A stretch of DNA of 64,000 nt from Polyangiaceae bacterium. Lineage in GTDB: Bacteria > Myxococcota_A > Polyangia > Polyangiales > Polyangiaceae. The stretch is taken from positions 19,073 to 83,072 of the forward strand of contig JABFXY010000059.1 of assembly GCA_013361525.1 (NCBI GenBank). The letters run 5' to 3'. Of this stretch, positions 1-9,204 are shown piece by piece (the first letter of the stretch is position 1; every line of letters starts with the position of its first letter). Below the pieces are notes generated by a model. It saw only the letters and a list, made by a program, of their open reading frames with translations, searched no databases and was not told the origin of the DNA. Both the position numbers and the translations under genes were made by a program.

Positions 1-1
1 G

Positions 2-1570
2 CTCGAGACGACGAACCTGAAGATCCTGTTTCCGGAGCTGGATGCGGTCGGTGTTCCGCACGCTGCGCGTGGCGGGAAGCTCTTCCTGCAGGATCCACTG
101 CACCGGCAGTTTCTGCTCGGCCTACGCGCGATCTCGGACCGCGAGGACGGCGTCGCGCAGGCGGCGCTTTTTCGACCGCCGTTCTTTGCACTAGAGGTGG
201 CCGATCTCGTTTCCAACACACCGGCGGCTGCCGGCGCTAAGGAGATCGTCACGGAACTCCGTGCCAAGCGGCTCGGGCGACCTGCGGGAGAGACCGCACG
301 AGACCTGCTCGAACGAACGGCGTTCGGCCGGTCGATCGCGCTAGGGCCCAATGGACTTCAGAGGCTCGAGCGGGTGCGAGAGCTTTGCTTCATCGTCGAT
401 GAAATGGCCGCACGCGATGCGCTCGACTACGACGGTGTCACCGCTCGGCTGCGCGGCTGGGCGACCGATCCGGTGGAGCTCGACGCCCCTCATCCTCTCG
501 GTGCCGACGCGGTTCAGATCCTCACGGTGCACCAGGCCAAGGGTTTGGAGTTCCCCGTCGTTGTGCTGTGGGATGGCCGTGCCGGGCTCGGCGCTCGCGC
601 AGACCACGGCCCGTGGCACGTCACGCGGGACGGAAACGCATGGCAGCTCACCATTGATCGCCTCTCGTGGGAGGAGCCGGCCGGCGCTGCGTTGAAGGAG
701 ACCGAAAAGCGCTATTGCGATGCTGAGCGCAAACGTCTTGTGTACGTGGCGGCGACGCGGGCGCGAGATCTCGTCGTCGTTCCGAAAGCGGGTGCCCCCG
801 GTGACAAGCACGTCGCCGGGATGCTGCTGGCTGGCGGTCACGGGCCGCTGTCCCTCGAGCTCCAGCCCTACCGTTCGGGCAAGCTGCCCACGTGGGCTCG
901 GACGATCGCTGCGCCCGCCGCACGGTCGCTCGCTCCACAGGACGTCGATAACAACGCGAGCGCCGACCGTTGGGCAGCCGCGCTCGCGTCGAGCGCGAAG
1001 CCGCGATGCAGGCCGGTGGGCGTCGCATCGGCGACGCACCTGGTGCACACGGGGGAGAGCGACCCGGCCGGACAACCGTCCTATCGCCCATCCCGGTTCG
1101 GCACTGTGTTCGGGGACACGGTGCACCGCGCGCTCGGCGAAGCGCTTCGGCGAGAGCTATCGCCGGTGGAAGCGGTGCACCGGGCGGCAGCACGCACGGG
1201 CCTCGTTGAGCACGTCGACGAGGCTGTGCGTGACGTCGAGCGTGGGCTTCGTTGTCTCGAGGACCACGGGCTGACGCTCGAGGGCACGGACGCTTTGCGC
1301 CTCGAATATCCGATCGTCGGTCAAGCACTGACGGGCAACATGTTGGTCGGTTACATCGACCTGCTGGTCTCCACGAAGGACGGTCTTCGGCTGATCGATT
1401 TCAAGACCGATCGGTCGGATGCGGCGACGCCGCTGCGCGAGGGTTTTCCGTCCTACGTGAAACAGGTGGAGACCTACGTCGCGCTCCTCCACGAAGCAGG
1501 CGTGAGCGGAGAGCGTGAAGTGAAAGCGGGCTTGCTCTTTACGGACGAAGGGTCGCTTCGGTGGCTTTGA
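2..1570 (+). CDS. AddA/RecB-like UvrD-family helicase with C-terminal PD-(D/E)XK nuclease (5' end outside window)
   Basis: The reading frame is open from base 2, so this is the C-terminal third of a longer protein and the GTG at 197 is internal. SF1 helicase motif V-like VHQAKGLEFPVVVL is encoded around 527-568, and the motif VI-like LVYVAATRARDL around 737-772. The end carries a RecB-type nuclease: GYIDLL near 1350, LIDFKTDR near 1394 and a Q-x3-Y-type helix (KQVETYVALL) near 1459. Such helicase-nucleases process DNA double-strand ends, as AddA or RecB does. An AddB-like partner would normally lie upstream, beyond the window. The order helicase then nuclease fits AddA better than UvrD or Rep. 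It ends 23 bp from a convergent gene. Confidence 0.85.
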   Translation, partial: LETTNLKILFPELDAVGVPHAARGGKLFLQDPLHRQFLLGLRAISDREDGVAQAALFRPPFFALEVADLVSNTPAAAGAKEIVTELRAKRLGRPAGETARDLLERTAFGRSIALGPNGLQRLERVRELCFIVDEMAARDALDYDGVTARLRGWATDPVELDAPHPLGADAVQILTVHQAKGLEFPVVVLWDGRAGLGARADHGPWHVTRDGNAWQLTIDRLSWEEPAGAALKETEKRYCDAERKRLVYVAATRARDLVVVPKAGAPGDKHVAGMLLAGGHGPLSLELQPYRSGKLPTWARTIAAPAARSLAPQDVDNNASADRWAAALASSAKPRCRPVGVASATHLVHTGESDPAGQPSYRPSRFGTVFGDTVHRALGEALRRELSPVEAVHRAAARTGLVEHVDEAVRDVERGLRCLEDHGLTLEGTDALRLEYPIVGQALTGNMLVGYIDLLVSTKDGLRLIDFKTDRSDAATPLREGFPSYVKQVETYVALLHEAGVSGEREVKAGLLFTDEGSLRWL

Positions 1571-1593
1571 TCGAAGACGGGCAGTCTATGGGA

Positions 1594-2052
1594 TTACGGG
1601 TCGTCCTCGGTTCGGGGGCGCGCCAGTACAACGGCGACCTCACCGTAGTCGCCGCCGGCAACATCCTGCGCAGTTGCGTGGATGATATCCTCCAGCAGCC
1701 CCAGCTTAGACGCCCATCGACCATCCTTCAGCTGCCGCGCCGCGTGGGTCGCATCGCCGTCGCAGCCATAGACTGCAACCTTCACGTAGGCCTCGTCGAG
1801 GCTGGCGTCCGTGCATGGCCTGAACCCGACGGTCGCGAGCGCTGCGACCCAATGCTCTACACCGTTGTCGGGGAACACCCCTGCGGGCCAATAGATGCCT
1901 GGCCGACTCGGTGGTATGACGTAGGGCTCCCACCACTGGTTCGTAACTCCAGCCGCGAAGGCAAGGCAGTTGTAGTCCTCCGTCGCGTTGCTGGTCAGCT
2001 CACAGTTGTCGCTTGCGAGCCGCGGAGCGAAGTCGATCCAATCAGGCTTCAC
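1594..2052 (-). CDS. DUF7689-like small protein of unknown function
   Basis: The 152-residue protein begins at GTG 2052, whose GTGA overlaps the TGA stop of the upstream gene, so the two are translationally coupled. That start is preferred over the longer open frame, whose extra N-terminus is Arg-rich shadow sequence. It has the pattern I associate with DUF7689 proteins: an EYNCLAFAAG-like segment (DYNCLAFAAG), aromatic WW and YWP pairs, then THAARQLKDGRWASKLG and a YGEV end. From memory, members sit directly after a gene whose C-terminus carries the HPxYxxIIxxG signature, and that arrangement is seen here. The function is unknown; a conserved Cys plus a His suggests a papain-like fold, but that is speculation. 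Confidence 0.7.
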   Translation of the reverse strand: MKPDWIDFAPRLASDNCELTSNATEDYNCLAFAAGVTNQWWEPYVIPPSRPGIYWPAGVFPDNGVEHWVAALATVGFRPCTDASLDEAYVKVAVYGCDGDATHAARQLKDGRWASKLGLLEDIIHATAQDVAGGDYGEVAVVLARPRTEDDP

Positions 2053-3977
2053 GATGAGGAGAGCAAACCACGAGCAGAGCCCCACCTCAGCCATGCCTGC
2101 GCAACCTGCGTAAGCGTGACGTCCCCAGGTGGCAGCTGCGGCTGTTCTCCGGTGAGCGCCGCGAGAGCCGCGTCCCAGTGACCACCCTTCCCATCCCGAA
2201 TCCAGGCGAGGATGTCCGGAACGACCTCGGCCCCGAGGTTGATGATCGCGACGTATTGCGGGTGCTCGAATGCGCGTTTTCGGCTGGCCAGGTGGCCAGT
2301 TCCCTTCAGCCAAGCCGAGGCGAAGTGATGAAACATTGCAGAGCGCGTGGCCCGCGTAACCGCCTCGAACGCGGAATCGGCCACAGCCTCGGCTTCCCCG
2401 AACCGAGCCTTCCAGTGATTCTCGTGGGTCCACGCCTGGCAATGAATTGGCTGGGGCAGCTCTACGGGCTGCAGCGAAGGAGCCCAGAGGCGTTTTGTTT
2501 TCCAGCCCCGCTCGAGCGCCATCTCGAGAATTCGGCGTTCGTGTTCCGTCGGAATCCCTCGTGGGACACGAGAGAGAAGCGCTACTGCGGGGACGACGAA
2601 TCTACGCTCGAGGAGGCGTCGAATCGTCCGGGCGAGGAGGTACTTGCAGCTCTCGGCTTTGGACGGCACCGCGCCCCACGCGGCCTCGAAGCGCTCGAGC
2701 GCCTCGGGCTCACGCCTATCGTGGATCAGCGCTCGCACTTGGCGCGAGAGGAACAAGGCATTGTCGGGCCATTGCTCGAGAGCGCGCTCATAGCCCTTCG
2801 CCGTTTCGTCGAGGGGCTCGAGGTTGGATTTGTATCGATTGTAATGCAGGTAATGGGTGACGTAGGCGCGCATCCGACGTGCCGCCGCCGGACCAAGTCC
2901 CGCGTCGTCAAGGATTGCCCCGAGGGATTGGTAAACGTCCGCCGCCTCTCGCCAGCGCCCGCTGTGAGACATCTCGACGGCCATCTCCATGACGATTGGC
3001 ATGCCAAATCGGGCGAGACGAAGCGCGTCGCTCGGAAGAGGTACCGCGGCATAATGACGGTGGGCCTCGAGCACCGCTACCGCCGAATCGATGTTCGACG
3101 CCCAGATTGCGCGCTCGTACGCCTCCGCCCATCGCTGGTGCCGGTCCCGTGCTGCGCCCGGGCTCTCGAGAAGTCGAAGCGACCCGAGCCCGTCGAGCGG
3201 CGCGAGGTAGCCTCGGCGCTCGTCAATCAGGTTCGACTCGAGCCCCGTCTCGAGCGTCCCGCGATCGACCAACTGGAGCTGGTCGAGATCCGTCCTCGCG
3301 ACTGGCCGGTCGTGCACCCACAGAAGTGCGATCAGCTCTCTGTGCTCTGCCGAGAGTCCCGACCAAAGTGTTTGAGCGAGTCGGTGGGTATTGCGAAGCA
3401 CTGCGCCTGCGGGCATTGGCCCCACCAGCATTTCGTGAGCCGCCGCGAGGGCGTACCTCTCCGGATCGTGCTCCACGGCCGCCCACACGCGCTCCGCGTC
3501 CCAGATCCCGACCGCTCGAGGCCGGACCAGTGGCGGCAGAGGTGCGGACTTCGTGGTCCATCCTCCTCGGAGCTCGATGGCCGGAAGCTTCAGGAGCTCT
3601 TTGAGCCAACCCCAGCTGCCGCGAATCACCGAGCTGATCTCGTTCGTCGCGTCAGAACGAACGATTGGCCTTCGATCAACAACGAGGCGTCGACCGTGCA
3701 GTTTTGGAAGGAGCGCGTCGAACCAGTCGCGTGGCATGGGCGACGCGTGCATCGCGCCTGCCACTGCATCCGCCGCGTCCGGGCCTACCTGCCTCGCGAG
3801 TGTCGTCACGACGAACGCAGGGCCATCGAGGTGGCTGGGCACCGGCAGGTAGAGGGACTGTGGGTCCAGCGCGAGCAGAACGTCAGCGACGACGTTCGCT
3901 CCTGCGACGACGTTCGGCGAACCCCGTCCGAACCGACAGATCACCGGAAATTCTTGGGTGGCCTCAAAGAGCTGCAT
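2049..3977 (-). CDS. TPR-like protein fused to a C-terminal HPxYxxII-type domain
   Basis: The 642-residue protein starts at ATG 3977. Residues 1-140 resemble a degenerate NTPase-like region (LHGRRLVVDRRP) with no P-loop that I can see. Residues 280-460 are helical and TPR-like, with repeated WREAADVYQSLG and YERALEQWPDNALFL patterns. The last ~110 residues carry HPQYVAIINLGAEVVPDIL, ITGEQP-like (LTGEQPQLPPG) and a final WLRWGSARG. That matches a widespread short stand-alone family whose gene is normally followed by a DUF7689-like gene. Here it is fused to a ~530-residue N-terminal part, and the DUF7689-like gene overlaps its stop. The gene is divergent from the BREX operon. No function can be assigned; its position suggests a defence accessory. 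Confidence 0.7.
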   Translation of the reverse strand: MQLFEATQEFPVICRFGRGSPNVVAGANVVADVLLALDPQSLYLPVPSHLDGPAFVVTTLARQVGPDAADAVAGAMHASPMPRDWFDALLPKLHGRRLVVDRRPIVRSDATNEISSVIRGSWGWLKELLKLPAIELRGGWTTKSAPLPPLVRPRAVGIWDAERVWAAVEHDPERYALAAAHEMLVGPMPAGAVLRNTHRLAQTLWSGLSAEHRELIALLWVHDRPVARTDLDQLQLVDRGTLETGLESNLIDERRGYLAPLDGLGSLRLLESPGAARDRHQRWAEAYERAIWASNIDSAVAVLEAHRHYAAVPLPSDALRLARFGMPIVMEMAVEMSHSGRWREAADVYQSLGAILDDAGLGPAAARRMRAYVTHYLHYNRYKSNLEPLDETAKGYERALEQWPDNALFLSRQVRALIHDRREPEALERFEAAWGAVPSKAESCKYLLARTIRRLLERRFVVPAVALLSRVPRGIPTEHERRILEMALERGWKTKRLWAPSLQPVELPQPIHCQAWTHENHWKARFGEAEAVADSAFEAVTRATRSAMFHHFASAWLKGTGHLASRKRAFEHPQYVAIINLGAEVVPDILAWIRDGKGGHWDAALAALTGEQPQLPPGDVTLTQVAQAWLRWGSARGLLSSS

Positions 3978-4087
3978 GGCTCGTCGCTCACCTTAGCTCG
4001 ACGCGTCGCGAACTGCGACATCGGGCACGCGCCACGCTTCAAGTACTGTGCCCGCCCGGGCTACCCTGCCGAACCTCGGAGAGTGTC
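3978..4087. promoter_or_regulatory. Divergent promoter region between the TPR fusion gene and the BREX operon
   Basis: About 110 bp separates the start codons of the divergent genes, so it must hold the leftward promoter and probably the main BREX promoter. The end reads CGGAGAGTGTC before ATG 4088, with GGAG placed as a ribosome binding site. I see no convincing -35/-10 pair or operator palindrome. Confidence 0.4.
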
Positions 4088-4813
4088 ATGAGCACGATGG
4101 AGAGACCCTGGCCACGCTTGGCCGACGACGCGGATCGCGCGCGCTACTACGAGGCCGCGATGCGTGCGCTCCAGTTCGTCGAGCGGCGCTCGCCGACAGG
4201 GCGCCGTTTCGGCGCCGACGCTGACGCGCGGTGGGGTGCGTTCCGTGGAAATCTCACGACCGCGGATCGCATGGACCTCCTCCTTCGTGACGCCGACGCG
4301 CAGTGGCCCTCTTCGTTTGGAGCGCGGAACGTGTTCGCGCTTCGCGCCGCCGCCGAGGACGAGGCCTTCGGTGCCGAGTGGTTGCCCATGGATCCGGTCG
4401 ACGCCGAAGAGCTCTGGCGTCGTGTCATCGCGGAGCCGCCTCCGAGTGCGGTGAAGGACGCGCTCGTCGCCGCCGCCGCCACGTGGGAGCTAAAGCTCGC
4501 CCCCGTGGAGACAGCGCCGGTCGGCGCGGCCGAGAAGCTCATCGTCGCCGGCCCCAGCGCGATTGCGACGCTCATCGGCCTGTTCGCTACAGGAAGTGAC
4601 CTCGACTGGGCCGACCAAGTCATCGTTGTCGCGACGCCTCCAGCCCATCGACAGCTCGCGGCGCTCGCTGGCGCGCTCTTGAACGCGACGAAGCCGAGCG
4701 CGCTCATGACGCCGGATGAGAACGTGAAAGTGACGGCGGGCCGCCGGCTCGTCCTATCCGCCGACGCAGCACCCGAAGATGCTGCCTGGGCGAAAGCGCA
4801 CGCGGTGGGCTGA
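4088..4813 (+). CDS. First gene of the BREX-2 operon, function unknown
   Basis: The 241-residue protein starts at ATG 4088, chosen because GGAG lies just upstream and because the longer open frame overlaps the opposite gene. It is Ala-rich. The N-terminal half is helical, with R-rich stretches and acidic LLRDADAQWP. The C-terminal half alternates beta-like strands and helices, including KLIVAGPSAIATLIGLF and DQVIVVATPPAHRQLAAL, which could form a Rossmann-like fold. There is no P-loop, catalytic motif, signal peptide or TM segment. Its TGA overlaps the pglW start (TGATG), so it is co-translated with pglW. It is not one of the six canonical BREX-2 genes that I know, so its role is open; a regulatory or adaptor role is only inferred from position. 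Confidence 0.75.
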   Translation: MSTMERPWPRLADDADRARYYEAAMRALQFVERRSPTGRRFGADADARWGAFRGNLTTADRMDLLLRDADAQWPSSFGARNVFALRAAAEDEAFGAEWLPMDPVDAEELWRRVIAEPPPSAVKDALVAAAATWELKLAPVETAPVGAAEKLIVAGPSAIATLIGLFATGSDLDWADQVIVVATPPAHRQLAALAGALLNATKPSALMTPDENVKVTAGRRLVLSADAAPEDAAWAKAHAVG

Positions 4814-7800
4814 TGCTGGCGTCGTCGCGCATCATCCTGGTCGGCGAGACGCCTCATGCGCACGAGCAAGAGGCGATCGACTTCGCGGTGAAAGAGCTGC
4901 CGGGGACGGATCCCTACACGGCGTGGGGATTGGTCGAGCTGCTCGAGCCGGCGACGGGGCGCCTCTACGAAATCGACCTCTTGGTCTTGGGGTATTCGGC
5001 GCTCTACCTGGTCGAGATCAAGAGCGGCCCGGGGAAGTATGAGGGCGATAACGTCGACTGGTACAGGACAGCACCTGACCAACCGACGCGCTGGATGGAT
5101 CCTCCGCTGCGGCTCGCGAACCTGAAGGCGAAGGTGCTCAAGAGCCGCCTGCGCTCGAAGATGCGCAACCCCGACCGAGCACCGCGCGTCGAGGCGCTCG
5201 TGTTTCTGAGTCACGCGGATATCGACTTGCGCCTCAGCACCGAGGGCCGAGCAGGCGTGGTGACGCGAAGGGATCTCGTTCGCGCCATTACGCGCCACGA
5301 GTTCCCGGGTGCACCTTCGGATTGGCGTGCGCAGCGCATCGATCAGCCGCTTCAGAAGGACGTAACGCAGGCGCTCGAGTCGCTCGGACTGCGGAAACGT
5401 AAGGGCAAGCTGTTCGCCGGCGCGTACGAGCTCGGACCGCTGATCGACGACGGCATCATGCAGCTCGACGGCGGCGGCGAAGGCCCGTCCGCCCCCTCGG
5501 GGTACCAGGACCGGCAAGCGCAGCACCGCGAGACGCCCGCGTTGAGCCGGCGGGCGCGTGTGTACCTCATCCCCCAGCAGACGACCGTCGAGCGGCGGCA
5601 AGTCCTACGGCGTGCCGCCGAACGCGAGGTTCAGCTTCTCCACAGCGTGCGCGAGCACGCAAACGTCCTCACGCTGCTCGACTACATCCCCGATGCGCCG
5701 CTCGGTCCGACGCTGCTCTTCGATACATTCGACGGGGCGTCTCCCCTTGATGCGTTCCTCCGAAAGAATCCCGATTTGCCATTTCAGGATCGGGTCGACA
5801 TCGTGGAGCAGGTCGCGCGTGCGCTCGCGCATTGCCACAAGAAGGAAGTTCGGCACGGTGCGCTCGGCCCCCACGCGATCCTCGTGCGACGCAGCTCCGA
5901 GGATGACCGCATTCAGACGCGCCTCTTCAACTTCCAGCTTGGTGCTGGGCAGCACGTCCGGGGGACGGTTCATGCCTCGGCGCTCTCTTCGGATCCATGG
6001 GAGCTCTACCAGGCGCCCGAGCTCCGCGAAGAGGTAGGCCGGCCGACGCCTTCCTCGGACCTCTTCAGCCTTGGCGCGATCGCCTACTTGGTATTCGCTG
6101 GGAGCGCACCCGCTAAGAACGTCATCGATCTCGACGAGCGCCTGCAGAGGGAAGGCCAGCTCGATCCGAGGGCCGCGCGTGACGACATCCCCGCGCCGAT
6201 CGCCGAAGCCATTACGTTCGCGACGCAGCGCCTCGTCGCGAATCGCGTCGATGAAGCCAATGAGTGGATCGAGCTGCTGATCGACGGGCTGACGCGACCC
6301 GAGCCAGAGGTCGCTATCGCGGAGATCGACCCGCTCGAGGCGCGCGCCAAAGACGTCCTCAATGGCGATCTCACGGTGCAGCAGGTGCTCGGCTATGGCG
6401 CGACATCTCGCGTTCTTCAGGTCGAGCGCGGATCGGACGGGCGAGTTTACGCGCTGAAGGTGAGTCTCGCGATCGAGCACGACGAGCGCCTGATCGAAGA
6501 GCGGCGCATCCTCGATCAGCTCGAGCACCCTCGAATCGTTCGCTGTGTCGCGCCGCTGACGATCGCCAATCGCACGTGCTTGCTCCTCACGCACGCCGGC
6601 GAGCAAACGCTCCAGCGGCTCCTAGCGCGCGAGGGCACGGTGTCGCTCGATTATGCCAGCCGCTTCGGTGAAGACCTACTCAGCGCGCTGGAGCAGCTCG
6701 AAGAGAAGAAGATCATTCACCGTGACATCAAGCCGGCAAACGTCGGCGTCGGCACGCCCGGCAAAGGCGCCACGCACCTGACGCTCTTCGACTTCTCGTT
6801 GGGTATGGCGCCGCTCAGTGAGCTCGGCGTAGGAACGGCGGTTTATCGCGATCCGTTCCTCCGGGCGCGCGGGGCATGGGACCCGGCGGCCGACCGCTGG
6901 GGCGCCGCCGTGACGCTCCACGAGATGCTCACTGGAGCCCGGCCTTCGATCGAAGCGCTGGGCGAAGGTCCTGCCGCCTCGAAGCTCACGCTGGCCGCCG
7001 AGCGCTTCGACCCGGCCGTTCGCGACCGCCTGATCGCGTTCTTCGATAAGGCCCTCGCGCCCGATGTCGAGCTGCGCTTCGCATCCGCGCGCGAGATGCA
7101 CCGGGCTTGGATCGCAGCATTCGACGTACCGGTCGAAGCTCCGCCCCCGAGCGTACGAACGACTGCGGCCAGCGCACCCGAGCCCGAGCGAGACAGCATC
7201 GCGCCGTCGGCCGACGGGCTTACCCAAGATCAGCTCGCGGCCATCTCGCCAATGACGCCGGCCGAGGCATTGCCTCTCTCGGTTCGAGCCAAAAATGCGC
7301 TCGATCGCGCAGGCGTCCTCCACGCGAAGGACCTCCTCGAGCTACCGGATAATCGATTGTCGTCGATCCGCGGCGTCGGCCTGCGCGTCGCCAAAGAGGT
7401 CCTCTCGTTCCGCGATCGCTGGAAGGGCGCCGTTGCGCTCGCGCCGCTGGTCAGCACCCCGTTCTTCCCGGGCGCGTACGCCGGCGACGACGTGATGCTC
7501 GAGACGACGAAGCTCGACCGTGAGGTCGTACTGGCGCTCGTCGATGCCGGCGTCCACACGCTCGGCGCCCTGGCCGCAGCCCCGACTTCGCACATCACGA
7601 CGATCGCGAAGCGCCGCGGCTTCGATGCGAAGTTGCTATCGGATCTCCTCGAGCGTGAGGCCCGCAACGCGGGTGACCGCGCCAAGCCGCCGACGCTGGA
7701 GGCGTGGCTCGATGCGCTCCTGCCGAAGGCGAAGAAGCGGACTGCCTATTTCTTGTCGCTCTATGGGCTAGTCGAGCCCTTCCTCGACCGCATCGACGTC

Positions 7801-9201
7801 ACCGTGCGCGAGGTGGCCGAGCACCATGCTCGCTCGACCGCCGCCATTTACCTGGCGCTCGGGGAGGCCCGGGACGGGTGGTCGAAACACGGCGCGATGC
7901 GTGAGCTTCGCGATCTCGCGCACGCGCTCGTGGAAGAAGCCGGTGGGGCGCTTCCGTTGGAGCACGCGTCGGCGGCGCTGCGAGTACGTATGCCGTTCGA
8001 CAAGGCTGCGCCGTCCGGCATGCTGCTCGCGCGAGGCGCTGCGCTCTTCCGGATCGTCGCGGAGGTGGAGCGCGAGCTCCCTGAGGGCCTTCGGATCTTG
8101 CGGATGGGAGCAGGGGCACCGTGGGCGCTCGCGACCGAGGCCTACGTCGAGGTTGTCGGGGCGCTCGGCAGGGCGGCTGACGAGCTCGCATCCAGGAGCG
8201 TCCTCGCGTCGCCGGGAGAAGCTGCCCGCCAATTCGCCGAGATCGCCCGAGACACACCACTCGCGGCGATAAGCCCAGAGAGACTTGCCGATATGGCCGC
8301 GCAAGCGAGCCAATCTGCGGCGCGATCGGCCCGACTCGAGATCTACCCGCGCGGCCTTCCGCCCGAGCGCGCGCTCGAGCTCAGCGCAGCGGTCCTCGCG
8401 AGCGGTCTCGGCCCGGAGGAAATCCAGAAGCGCGTCGCCGGACGATATCCCGAGGCGGCTCCCTTGCCCGATCGCCCTGCGCTCGACACGCTCCTCGAGC
8501 CGCACGGCCTCATCTGGGCCGAACGCGAGGCGCAATATCGCCGTGTCGGCGAAGCGCAGACCACGACGTTCGAGACGACGTACCGCGCGCCCCCGCGTCT
8601 GCCCACCGCATCGAGCGGACAAGACCGAGCGATGTCGCCGGAAGCCATCGATGCGCGCGCATTCGATGAAAAGATCGCTTATGCCGTCGAACGCCGGCTC
8701 CTTCGCATCGTCGGCGTCCGCGCCGACTCGGCGCGGGATGCTGCCCTCGCATTGGCACGCCGGACCGGGACACGCCCGGTCTCCTTCGACGCCGAGCTCA
8801 TCGCGGCGATGCGAACCGCGATGAAGACGAACGAGGTCGATCCCGAGGTCGTCCACCGCGCGGACGCAGAAGGCCCCGCCGGCGCCGCTTGGCCGAACCT
8901 CCTCGCGCTCGCCGAGGCCGCCGCGGCTGACGTCGCGAGCAAGCTGCTCCCGCCGAAGAACCCGCTCATCCTCGTCCAGCCGGGCCTGCTCGCTCGGTAT
9001 CGGCTCGAAGGTTTCCTCCAAGCCCTCATCGACGCGTCGAAAGACCGAGACTCCGCCGCCATCTTCCTCCTCGTCCCCGCGCACGACACCGGCGGGCTCC
9101 CCCTCATCAACCGCGAGCTCCCCATCCGAGGCGTGTTGCCCTCGGACGGGCTCTGGGTCTCCGCCCATTGGCTCGCCAACAAACACAACGCAGCAGCCTG
9201 A
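4813..9201 (+). CDS. pglW: BREX-2 Ser/Thr kinase PglW with NERD domain and tandem kinase domains
   Basis: The 1,462-residue length is typical of PglW. Residues ~15-140 form a NERD nuclease-related domain (YEIDLLVLGYSALYLVEIKSG). Residues ~235-490 are a kinase fold in which HRD reads HGALGPHAIL and DFG reads NFQLG, so it should be a pseudokinase. Residues ~515-790 form an intact kinase: ALKV lysine, HRDIKPAN at 636-643 and DFS at 660-662. A helix-hairpin-helix (IRGVGLRVAKEVLSF) follows, then a long helical tail. In the Streptomyces Pgl system, PglW is an active kinase needed for phage resistance. The gene overlaps the leader gene by one base (TGATG) and lies 3 bp from pglX. The family call is firm; substrates are unknown. 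Confidence 0.93.
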   Translation: MLASSRIILVGETPHAHEQEAIDFAVKELPGTDPYTAWGLVELLEPATGRLYEIDLLVLGYSALYLVEIKSGPGKYEGDNVDWYRTAPDQPTRWMDPPLRLANLKAKVLKSRLRSKMRNPDRAPRVEALVFLSHADIDLRLSTEGRAGVVTRRDLVRAITRHEFPGAPSDWRAQRIDQPLQKDVTQALESLGLRKRKGKLFAGAYELGPLIDDGIMQLDGGGEGPSAPSGYQDRQAQHRETPALSRRARVYLIPQQTTVERRQVLRRAAEREVQLLHSVREHANVLTLLDYIPDAPLGPTLLFDTFDGASPLDAFLRKNPDLPFQDRVDIVEQVARALAHCHKKEVRHGALGPHAILVRRSSEDDRIQTRLFNFQLGAGQHVRGTVHASALSSDPWELYQAPELREEVGRPTPSSDLFSLGAIAYLVFAGSAPAKNVIDLDERLQREGQLDPRAARDDIPAPIAEAITFATQRLVANRVDEANEWIELLIDGLTRPEPEVAIAEIDPLEARAKDVLNGDLTVQQVLGYGATSRVLQVERGSDGRVYALKVSLAIEHDERLIEERRILDQLEHPRIVRCVAPLTIANRTCLLLTHAGEQTLQRLLAREGTVSLDYASRFGEDLLSALEQLEEKKIIHRDIKPANVGVGTPGKGATHLTLFDFSLGMAPLSELGVGTAVYRDPFLRARGAWDPAADRWGAAVTLHEMLTGARPSIEALGEGPAASKLTLAAERFDPAVRDRLIAFFDKALAPDVELRFASAREMHRAWIAAFDVPVEAPPPSVRTTAASAPEPERDSIAPSADGLTQDQLAAISPMTPAEALPLSVRAKNALDRAGVLHAKDLLELPDNRLSSIRGVGLRVAKEVLSFRDRWKGAVALAPLVSTPFFPGAYAGDDVMLETTKLDREVVLALVDAGVHTLGALAAAPTSHITTIAKRRGFDAKLLSDLLEREARNAGDRAKPPTLEAWLDALLPKAKKRTAYFLSLYGLVEPFLDRIDVTVREVAEHHARSTAAIYLALGEARDGWSKHGAMRELRDLAHALVEEAGGALPLEHASAALRVRMPFDKAAPSGMLLARGAALFRIVAEVERELPEGLRILRMGAGAPWALATEAYVEVVGALGRAADELASRSVLASPGEAARQFAEIARDTPLAAISPERLADMAAQASQSAARSARLEIYPRGLPPERALELSAAVLASGLGPEEIQKRVAGRYPEAAPLPDRPALDTLLEPHGLIWAEREAQYRRVGEAQTTTFETTYRAPPRLPTASSGQDRAMSPEAIDARAFDEKIAYAVERRLLRIVGVRADSARDAALALARRTGTRPVSFDAELIAAMRTAMKTNEVDPEVVHRADAEGPAGAAWPNLLALAEAAAADVASKLLPPKNPLILVQPGLLARYRLEGFLQALIDASKDRDSAAIFLLVPAHDTGGLPLINRELPIRGVLPSDGLWVSAHWLANKHNAAA

Positions 9202-9204
9202 CCC

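Noticed and set aside
2178..4091. 637-codon plus-strand frame opposite the TPR fusion gene
   Set aside because: It is the complement of a gene with better codon use and domain signal; its product is Arg-rich and lacks domains.
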